From DATEDA01 sp963744255 (GTDB lineage Bacteria > Pseudomonadota > Gammaproteobacteria > Burkholderiales > SG8-39): a DNA stretch of 64,000 nucleotides. The translations under genes and the position numbers were made by a program. Numbering within the stretch: position 1 is the first letter of the stretch; every line of letters begins with the position of its first letter. Below are positions 52,931 through 58,992 of the stretch, piece by piece. Under the pieces are notes generated by a model that saw nothing but the letters and a program-made list of their open reading frames with translations, ran no database searches and was not told where the DNA came from. The DNA is taken from the NCBI GenBank assembly GCA_963744255.1, contig CAVUSZ010000057.1, forward strand, positions 39,743 to 103,742, in the 5' to 3' direction.

Positions 52931-53419
52931 ATGAATTCTGAGAACGATCAAACAGACCTTCGCGGGTACTTGTATAAATACATTGCTGCGGAGACGATTG
53001 ACGCATCGGGAGTCCCCATCCTCCTTCTTACTTGTATGGATTCCCGCTACCCTCACCGGATTGTAGACACGATGGACTCCTCAGGGTGGCGGGGGAAATA
53101 CGATCAACTGATTTTAGCGGGGGCGAGTTTAGGAGTGGTGCATAGGCAAGAGTGGCAAGACACCTTTCTGGATCAACTCGGATTCGCCATAGAGCATCAC
53201 CATGTGTCGCAGGTCTTTATCCTCGACCACCGCGACTGTGGCGCTTACAGATATTTCATGGGTGTCACCCCGGATGACCCGGCGAGAGAGAGACAGGCTC
53301 ACCTCGACGTGGCTAAAGCGGCCGTCCAAGTCATCGTCGGGAAATTCCCTCAGCTAGAAGGTGAGGTTCGTTGTTCGCTACTCCCAATCGAGACTATTGA
53401 TGAGTTAATTGTCGGCTAA
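52931..53419 (+). CDS. Cassette 7: beta-carbonic-anhydrase-like protein
   Basis: 162 residues; GGAGG lies 7 bases before the ATG. It shows zinc-site motifs of beta-carbonic anhydrases: LLTCMDSRYPHRI (CxDxR) and ILDHRDCGAYRYF (Hx2C), in the usual order. It is shorter than full beta-CAs (~200 or more residues), with a truncated C-terminus, so catalytic competence is uncertain. This stretch is markedly more AT-rich than the chromosome. attC-h follows after 18 bases. Confidence 0.82.
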   Translation: MNSENDQTDLRGYLYKYIAAETIDASGVPILLLTCMDSRYPHRIVDTMDSSGWRGKYDQLILAGASLGVVHRQEWQDTFLDQLGFAIEHHHVSQVFILDHRDCGAYRYFMGVTPDDPARERQAHLDVAKAAVQVIVGKFPQLEGEVRCSLLPIETIDELIVG

Positions 53420-53437
53420 CCGTAGCCGACACGCGCC

Positions 53438-53523
53438 GCCTAACAACGGCATGCACCCGACGCCCCGCCACGGAGCCTTTCGTGATAGTTGAATAGGGGC
53501 GCGGGTGATGCAGGGCGTTCGGC
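53438..53523 (+). repeat. attC site h
   Basis: R'' GCCTAAC, R' GTTCGGC. L'' GCATGCACCCG pairs with the complement of CGGGTGATGC with one unpaired G. 86 bp. Confidence 0.85.
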
Positions 53524-53568
53524 GTCGCATCGAGGCTAGCTGCACGTTGAGTTGGGTGGACGATTTTC

Positions 53569-54546
53569 ATGCGCAACCTCCGGCTAAACCGTTTCTTCAT
53601 CACGATTGCGGGCATGGCTGCGCTCGCCGCGTGTCCCCCGCTTTCAGCTCAGCAGTACCCAACCAAGCCTGTGAAGATCGTTGTCCCGTTTCCACCGGGT
53701 GGCGTGAGCGACGTGATCGGCCGCTTCATCGCACAGCGACTCACAGCCGCGTTCGGACAACAGGTCATCGTCGAGAACAAGCCCGGCGCTGGCGGACTCA
53801 TCGGTACCGAGGCCGGCATCAGGGCTCCGGCCGACGGGTACACCTTGACGCAGATCACGTCGAGTTACACAGCACATCCAAGCCTCTACCAGCTCAAATT
53901 CGACCCCGTGAGCGATATCACGCCAATCATCCAACTCTCACAGGGGTCACTGCTCATTGTTGTCCATCCTTCAGTCCCGGTCACAAACACGCAGGAACTC
54001 ATCGCGTTCGCGAAGGAGAAGCCCGGAAAACTCAACTTCGCCTCCGCCGGGCAGGGCACCCCAAGTCACCTCGCCACCGAGCTGTTTGCGAGCGTGACAG
54101 GGGTGAAGATGAATCACGTCCCGTATAAGGGCGGGGGGCCGGCGGTTGCAGATACGATCGCCGGTCACACGGACCTCTACTTCGGCCCTATGGCCAGCGT
54201 GCTGCCGCACGTACGGTCCGGAAAGCTCCGTACGATCGCCGTAACCTCGAGCCAGCGCGTTGCGGCTGTGCCGGACGTTCCAACCGTTGCCGAACTCGGC
54301 CCACCGGGTTATGAAGCCGTTCTTTGGCTAGGCTTGGTCGGACCGAAGGGGCTGCCGCGCCCGATCGTGGACCGCATCAACAGTGAGGTGGCGATGGTGT
54401 TGAAGTTGCGCGAGACAGGCGAGCGGTTCGAGGCTGACGGCGCTGCACCGGCCGGCGGCACCCCCGAGCAATTCCTAGCAACAATCAAAAAGGAGATCGA
54501 GCTCTGGCGAACGGTCATTCGTGAGGTTGGAGTGAAGCCTGAATGA
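53569..54546 (+). CDS. Cassette 8, gene 1: TctC/Bug-family tripartite tricarboxylate-type binding protein
   Basis: 325 residues. A signal peptide (FFITIAGMAALAACPPLSAQ) precedes the Bug fold: YPTKPVKIVVPFPPGGVSDVIGR, VENKPGAGGLIGTE, NFASAGQGTPSHLATELF, HVPYKGGGPAVADTIAGHTDLYF and LPRPIVDRINSEV. These periplasmic proteins bind carboxylates and are very numerous in betaproteobacteria, usually as orphans. No transporter genes are adjacent. The frame is intact. 52 bases separate it from the methyltransferase with no attC between, so the two may form one large cassette. Confidence 0.88.
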   Translation: MRNLRLNRFFITIAGMAALAACPPLSAQQYPTKPVKIVVPFPPGGVSDVIGRFIAQRLTAAFGQQVIVENKPGAGGLIGTEAGIRAPADGYTLTQITSSYTAHPSLYQLKFDPVSDITPIIQLSQGSLLIVVHPSVPVTNTQELIAFAKEKPGKLNFASAGQGTPSHLATELFASVTGVKMNHVPYKGGGPAVADTIAGHTDLYFGPMASVLPHVRSGKLRTIAVTSSQRVAAVPDVPTVAELGPPGYEAVLWLGLVGPKGLPRPIVDRINSEVAMVLKLRETGERFEADGAAPAGGTPEQFLATIKKEIELWRTVIREVGVKPE

Positions 54547-54598
54547 ACTCGACCTGTACGGTCAGAAAGCAATCGACCTCCTGGAGGAGGACTAGTTT

Positions 54599-55654
54599 AT
54601 GGACAAGGAACGCGTAAAGGCATTCGCCGACAAGGTCTTCGGCGACATGGCGGGAGCGATGACCTCCGGTCTGGGGTTCGTCGGAGTGAAAACGGGCCTT
54701 TTCAGAGCCATGGCTGGAAAGGGAGCTTTGACGCTGGAAGCGATAGTCCGGATGACGAATCTGCAGCCACGCTACGTCGAGGAGTGGCTAAAGGGAATGG
54801 TATGTGCCGGGTACCTCGAATATGAGTCCACGGCCGGCACATACCGCCTGCCAGATGAGCATGCCTTCTTGCTGGCCTCTGACGGGACCGATCACTTCAT
54901 GGGCGGACTGCTTTGCATGGCGCCGGTTCTGCTTCGCGTCGCGCCGAGGGTGGCGGTCGCCTTCGAGAAGGGCGGAGGGGTGCCATTCGAGGACTACGGC
55001 GCGGACGGCGTAGAGGCCTTGGACTTGATCAATCGCGGGCAATACGAGCAACGCTTCGCCGGACATTGGCTCAAGTCACTCCCTGCCGTTGTCGAGCGTC
55101 TTGAGACAGGCGGTCGCGTGTTGGACGTTGGCTGCGGAGCGGGCCGCGTCGCGCTCACGCTCGCAAAAGCTTTCCCTCAGGCGACGATCGTGGGTTTGGA
55201 TCCGGATCGTGAGTCTATTCGGCAAGCAAACACCGCCGCGGCGGCAGAGGGGTTGAGCGCCCGCGTGCGTTTCTTAGCGCGAAGTACCGGCGAACTCGGT
55301 TCCGACGAGAAGTTCGACCTGATCACAGCATGTGACTGTGTTCATGACTTCGCGGCACCTGTTGAAACGCTTAACGAAATACGCGGACTGCTGAAGCCGG
55401 ATGGAGTCTTGCTGGTTATTGAGCCTAAGGCCGCTGATCGACTCGAAGACAATCGCAATTCGATCGGAACCATGTATTACGGTTTCAGTGTCTTTCACTG
55501 CATGACGCAATCCTTGGCTCAAGGAGGGCCGGGCCTGGGAACGTGCATGGGGCCGGCAGGTGCTAAGGCGCTGCTCCGTGAGGCAGGATTTACGCGATTC
55601 GAAATCCTCGACATCAAGAGCCAAGTACTCGCCTTCTATGCAGTGCGACCGTGA
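54599..55654 (+). CDS. Cassette 8, gene 2: SAM-dependent methyltransferase with N-terminal winged helix
   Basis: 351 residues; CTGGAGGAGG precedes the ATG. Residues ~20-90 form a winged-helix/dimerisation region (GVKTGLFRAMAG...LTLEAIVRMTNLQPRYVEEWL). The Rossmann core has motif I RVLDVGCGAGRVALTLA, IVGLDPDRES and LITACDCVHDFAAP. It resembles O-methyltransferase-like proteins related to mycobacterial Rv2258c; the substrate is unknown. Frame intact. Confidence 0.85.
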   Translation: MDKERVKAFADKVFGDMAGAMTSGLGFVGVKTGLFRAMAGKGALTLEAIVRMTNLQPRYVEEWLKGMVCAGYLEYESTAGTYRLPDEHAFLLASDGTDHFMGGLLCMAPVLLRVAPRVAVAFEKGGGVPFEDYGADGVEALDLINRGQYEQRFAGHWLKSLPAVVERLETGGRVLDVGCGAGRVALTLAKAFPQATIVGLDPDRESIRQANTAAAAEGLSARVRFLARSTGELGSDEKFDLITACDCVHDFAAPVETLNEIRGLLKPDGVLLVIEPKAADRLEDNRNSIGTMYYGFSVFHCMTQSLAQGGPGLGTCMGPAGAKALLREAGFTRFEILDIKSQVLAFYAVRP

Positions 55655-55690
55655 ACTCAATAACGCAGGACTCGCTTGCGGGAAAATGAC

Positions 55691-55709
55691 GCCGAACCCC
55701 GCGTTGGGC
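55691..55709 (+). repeat. Vestigial attC (site i)
   Basis: GCCGAAC and GTTGGGC core boxes separated by only 5 bases, as if the centre of an attC had been deleted. It sits between cassette 8 and the TA cassette. Confidence 0.45.
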
Positions 55710-55810
55710 ACCTGAAACCGACTCCCGCACGCAGCCAGTTGGCGCCATTGGCAACGGGCGCCGCATTATGGCAACCTAGTCACTGTTTGTTGCTCTTACC
55801 CGGAGACGTC

Positions 55811-56035
55811 ATGTCGTCGACTGTAGAAGCCCTTGAGGCCGAAGCGCTGCAGCTCTCGGCGGCGGAGCGCGCACGACTGGTCGAGCGCCTGATCGCAAGT
55901 CTTGACATCGACCCAGAGGTTGAAGAGGCTTGGGCCGCGGAAGTCGAGCGCCGCAACGCCGAGATTGAGAGCGGCGCCGTTGCCCTGATTTCGGGGCCAG
56001 AAGCTCTAGCCAAATTGAAGGCCGAGTTTCGGTGA
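55811..56035 (+). CDS. Cassette 9, antitoxin: addiction-module component
   Basis: 74 residues; CGGAG precedes the ATG. The typical short-antitoxin pattern is EALEAEALQLSAAERARLVERLIASLD (N-terminal helices), WAAEVERRNAEIESG and ISGPEALAKLKAEF, matching the putative addiction-module (TIGR02574-type) family found with RelE/ParE toxins. It overlaps the toxin start (GTGA). Confidence 0.88.
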   Translation: MSSTVEALEAEALQLSAAERARLVERLIASLDIDPEVEEAWAAEVERRNAEIESGAVALISGPEALAKLKAEFR

Positions 56036-56325
56036 ACTACTGGCTGCACCCTGAGGCGCAGCAAGATCTCCGGGAAGCAGCTGAGTTCTACCGAGAGCAG
56101 GCCGGTACCGCACTGTCGCAGTCGTTCCTCGCGGAGTTCGAGCACTCCGTAGGTCTTCTCCTACAGTATCCACGCCTCGGCGCGATCTGGCGCCATGGTA
56201 GACGTCGTCTCGTTACACGGCGCTTTCCGTTCAGCGTCATTTACACAATAGTCGGCGAACAGATCCGCATCCTCGCGGTCGCGCACCATAGTCGGCGCCC
56301 GAGTTACTGGCGCGGCAGGAAGTAG
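56032..56325 (+). CDS. Cassette 9, toxin: RelE/ParE family
   Basis: 97 residues, GTG start in overlap. RelE/ParE fold pattern: WLHPEAQQDLREAAEFYRE, LLQYPRLGAIWRHGRRRLVTRRFPFSVIYTI and ILAVAHHSRRPSYWRGR. ParE members poison gyrase, RelE members cut mRNA on ribosomes; sequence alone does not decide. TA pairs are common stabilisers of cassette arrays. attC-j follows after 15 bases. Confidence 0.88.
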   Translation: MNYWLHPEAQQDLREAAEFYREQAGTALSQSFLAEFEHSVGLLLQYPRLGAIWRHGRRRLVTRRFPFSVIYTIVGEQIRILAVAHHSRRPSYWRGRK

Positions 56326-56340
56326 CATGCGGCGTCAGGT

Positions 56341-56418
56341 GCCCAACCAGCCCATGCAGCGGACCCGCTACAGCGGGCTTCGCCCGCTTCCGCCGGCAGG
56401 TGATGCGGGGCGTTCGGC
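56341..56418 (+). repeat. attC site j, right end of the array
   Basis: R'' GCCCAAC, R' GTTCGGC, centre CAGCGGGCTTCGCCCGC hairpin; related to sites b and e. 78 bp. Confidence 0.75.
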
Positions 56419-56541
56419 GTCGGCGCGCTGCAGTTCGCGCTCGCGCGCCTTGACGACGCTCGGTCGACCTGGTCGACGTCCGCCGCGGGCGGCGCGAAGC
56501 TCCAGTACGCCGAGTTCGACTGGACGCTGAACGGGAAATAA
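56419..56541 (+). pseudogene. C-terminal gene fragment at the right junction
   Basis: A GC-rich frame open through the R' box reads LQFALARLDDARSTWSTSAA...QYAEFDWTLNGK and ends in TAA at 56539. It has no start of its own and looks like the tail of a chromosomal gene cut by the array. The family is not recognised. Confidence 0.4.
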
Positions 56542-56576
56542 ACGGGGAGATAATCGGGGTCAAACTCCGAATTCCG

Positions 56577-57656
56577 ATGAACCAGCAAATCCGCTTCTGC
56601 CGGAGCTCCGACGGCACGCGCATTGCCTACGCGGTCACCGGCCACGGGCCGCCGCTTCTCAAGGCGCCGCACTGGTTCACGCATCTCGAGCACGAGTGGC
56701 AAAGCCCGGTCTGGCGTCCGTGGATCGAGGCGCTTTCGCGCGACCACACGGTGGCGCGTATGGACGAGCGGGGCTCCGGCCTTTCCGACCGGGACGCGGA
56801 GATCTCCTTCGATGCGCTGGTGCGCGACCTCGAGGCCGTGGCGGAGGCTGCCGGGTTCGAGCGCTTCGTGCTGCTCGGGCATTCGCAGGGCGGCCCGATC
56901 GCGATCGAGTACGCGGCGCGCCATCCGGAGCGCGTCAGCCACCTGGTGCTGCTGGGCGCCTACGCGCGCGGCTGGCTGAAGCGCAACGCGCCGCCGGAAC
57001 TCGAGCAGGAGATCGAGGCGCGGCTCAAGCTGATCGAGCTCACCTGGGAGCGGGACGAGTCTTCCTACCGGCATCTGTTCTCCAGCCAGTTCATTCCCGA
57101 GAGCTCCCCGGAGCAGCTGCGCTCGCTGAGCGAGCTCGCGCGGCGCTCGGTGACGCATCCGGTGCTCGCGCGGCTGATCGACTGCCTGTTCAACGTCGAC
57201 GTGCGCGAATCGGCGGCGCGCGTGCGCTGCCCGGCGCTGCTGCTGCACGCCAAGGGCGACCTGCGCGTACCGTTCGAGGAGGGGCGCATCCTCGCGAGCC
57301 TGATCCCCGGCGCCCGGCTGGTGCCGCTCGACACCGCGAACCACGTGCTGCTCGAGGGGGAGCCGGCGTTCGCCCGGTTCTTCGCCGAGCTGCGCTCGTT
57401 CCTCCCGCCTTCGCCCGGCGCCGAGGACCGCCGGCGCCTCGGCCAGCTCACTGGCCGGGAAGCCGAGATTCTGGAATGTATCGCCCGTGGCCTGGACAAT
57501 TCCGGGATCGCGGCGCAGCTCGAGCTCTCCGAGAAGACCGTGCGCAATCACATCACGCATATCTTCGACAAGCTGGGCGTTCAGAACCGTGCGCAGGCCA
57601 TCGTTCTCGCCCGCCGCAACGGCATGGGCGAGAGCAAGGTTTCTGCGGCGCGGTAG
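56577..57656 (+). CDS. Alpha/beta hydrolase fused to a LuxR-type helix-turn-helix
   Basis: 359 residues. Residues 1-270 form an alpha/beta hydrolase with oxyanion HWFTHLEHEW, RGSGLS, nucleophile GHSQGG (Ser104), acid HAKGDLRVP and ANHVLLEGEP (His). Residues 285-350 are a LuxR HTH: LTGREAEILECIARGLDNSGIAAQLELSEKTVRNHITHIFDKLGV. This fusion type acts as a transcription regulator in which the hydrolase domain may sense or turn over a ligand. It probably controls the VOC and DoxX-like genes downstream. No strong ribosome site; the upstream GGGGTCAAACTCCGAATT resembles a dispersed repeat. Confidence 0.88.
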   Translation: MNQQIRFCRSSDGTRIAYAVTGHGPPLLKAPHWFTHLEHEWQSPVWRPWIEALSRDHTVARMDERGSGLSDRDAEISFDALVRDLEAVAEAAGFERFVLLGHSQGGPIAIEYAARHPERVSHLVLLGAYARGWLKRNAPPELEQEIEARLKLIELTWERDESSYRHLFSSQFIPESSPEQLRSLSELARRSVTHPVLARLIDCLFNVDVRESAARVRCPALLLHAKGDLRVPFEEGRILASLIPGARLVPLDTANHVLLEGEPAFARFFAELRSFLPPSPGAEDRRRLGQLTGREAEILECIARGLDNSGIAAQLELSEKTVRNHITHIFDKLGVQNRAQAIVLARRNGMGESKVSAAR

Positions 57657-57771
57657 GAGACGGTCCCGGCTGTCCCGGTCGCAGGAAACCCGCTTCTGGG
57701 GCCGGCGCCTCATGCGCCTGCCGCGCGCTTGCCGGACCATGCCGCTCGTCTCAACCGAAAGGAGGCATGGC

Positions 57772-58353
57772 ATGTCAAAACCTTCCAAGTTCGCTCACAT
57801 CGTGTACCGGACGAGGCGCTTCGACGAGATGGTCGACTGGTATGAAAAGGTGTTCGGGGCCAGGGTGCAATACCGGAATCCCGCGCTCGCCTTTCTCACC
57901 TATGACGACGAGCACCACCGCTTCGCGTTCGCCAACCTGTCGGTGCTCGATCCGGCGGGCGCGGCAAGCGATGGCCGGCCCGACGCGGGTGTCGACCACG
58001 TGGCTTACACCTATGCGAGCCTCGGTGACCTTCTCGACACCTACGCGCGTCTCAAGCGGCAAGGCATCGCGCCGTACTGGCCGATACGCCACGGCCCGAC
58101 GCTTTCCCTGTATTACAAGGACCCCGACGGCAACCGCATCGAGTTCCAGGTCGACAGCTTCGCTAGCACGGAGGAGACCAACGCCTACATGCTGAGCGAG
58201 GCATTTGCGTCCAACCCGATCGGCGTGCAGTTCGACCCGGAGGAACTTGCCGAGCAGTTCCGCGCCGGCGTGCCCGAAGCGCGGCTCCTTGCGCGGCCCG
58301 ACGGCCCCCCGGCCCGGATCCCGCCCGAGCACGGCATCGGCACCGCCGCGTAG
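57772..58353 (+). CDS. VOC-family (glyoxalase/extradiol dioxygenase-like) protein
   Basis: 193 residues; AAAGGAGGCATGGC precedes the ATG. Two VOC half-modules are visible: FAHIVYRTRRFDEMVDWYEKVFGARV (His near 8), then GVDHVAYTYASLGDLLDTYARLKRQGI and LYYKDPDGNRIEFQVD (Glu). The metal-ligand pattern His..His..Glu resembles biphenyl-2,3-diol dioxygenases of one-to-two module size. The substrate is unknown. It follows the LuxR-fused hydrolase by 115 bases. Confidence 0.85.
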   Translation: MSKPSKFAHIVYRTRRFDEMVDWYEKVFGARVQYRNPALAFLTYDDEHHRFAFANLSVLDPAGAASDGRPDAGVDHVAYTYASLGDLLDTYARLKRQGIAPYWPIRHGPTLSLYYKDPDGNRIEFQVDSFASTEETNAYMLSEAFASNPIGVQFDPEELAEQFRAGVPEARLLARPDGPPARIPPEHGIGTAA

Positions 58354-58430
58354 CAGGAGAGGAGGCCGGGACAGCAGTTCCGGCCTGCGTCGCAAGGGAA
58401 ACGATGCATAGCAAGCGATTGGAGGGTCGA

Positions 58431-58877
58431 ATGAAGAAATTCTGGCTAGTGACCGTTCCGCGAGTGGTTCTGGGGCTCATTTTTCTCGCCGGCGCCATCG
58501 ACGGTTTCTCTTTCATTTTCACCGGTACCCATCTCCTTCACCCCCCCACATCGGATCGCGGACTCCAATTTGAGGCCGCGCTAAAGGCAACGGGTTTCTT
58601 CTGGCTGCTCATGAAAGTCGTGGAAATCACCGGCGCAAGCTGCCTACTGTCGAACCGGGCTCCTGCCTTCGGTCTGGCGATTCTTTCTCCCATCATGACC
58701 GTCGTCGTGCTGTTCCACCTGTTTCTCAATCCGCAAGGTATCCCGCTCGCCGTTCTGCTCGTCATTTGCGGCGCACTTTTGCTGCGGGCGTATGCCTCTC
58801 GGTACGCGACCGTCTTCGGCTCGGGCGACGCCGAACCCATCGTTGCAGCGGACGCGCCGCAAGCGGCGCGCCGCTGA
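58431..58877 (+). CDS. DoxX-like membrane protein
   Basis: 148 residues from the ATG at 58431 (GGAGG 5 bases ahead; an ATG at 58404 is less likely). Four membrane helices: VVLGLIFLAGAIDGFSFIF, TGFFWLLMKVVEITGASCLL, AILSPIMTVVVLFHLFL and AVLLVICGALLLRAY. It belongs to the DoxX/DUF6041-type group. Its function is unknown; possibly in one unit with the VOC gene. Confidence 0.8.
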   Translation: MKKFWLVTVPRVVLGLIFLAGAIDGFSFIFTGTHLLHPPTSDRGLQFEAALKATGFFWLLMKVVEITGASCLLSNRAPAFGLAILSPIMTVVVLFHLFLNPQGIPLAVLLVICGALLLRAYASRYATVFGSGDAEPIVAADAPQAARR

Positions 58878-58992
58878 ACGGGCGCGTTCCCTCGCCGCGT
58901 GATCATGCGATCGTCCCCGAAGCGGGGCGATGCCGAAAGCATATGAACTCGCCCGCCGCGGCGCAAGCAGCCGCGGCCCGCGAGCGCCGACG

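Larger units (their letters stand above)
46399..56418 (+). mobile_element. Array of about nine integron gene cassettes without an integrase (CALIN-like)
   Basis: The region runs from an R' box GTTGGGC (46399-46405) to the last attC (56341-56418). Every gene on it except the IS remnant is on the plus strand. Units end with 77-102 bp sites of structure R''(GCCCAAC-like)-L''-centre-L'-R'(GTTRRRY-like). In the well-preserved sites L'' and L' pair except for one extra base in L'', the hallmark of attC recognised as a folded single strand. Cargo functions are unrelated to each other and base composition is visibly lower in GC than the flanks. No integron integrase is encoded in this window. Confidence 0.82.

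Noticed and set aside
55748..55776. Sigma-70 promoter for the RelE-type TA cassette (TTGGCA at 55748)
   Set aside because: No acceptable -10 hexamer at 16-18 bases.
47340..56418. Repeats of the cassette region read as REP/BIME elements or terminators
   Set aside because: Fixed orientation, placement after each gene, conserved end boxes and the unpaired base in the stem fit attC better. They may still act as terminators.
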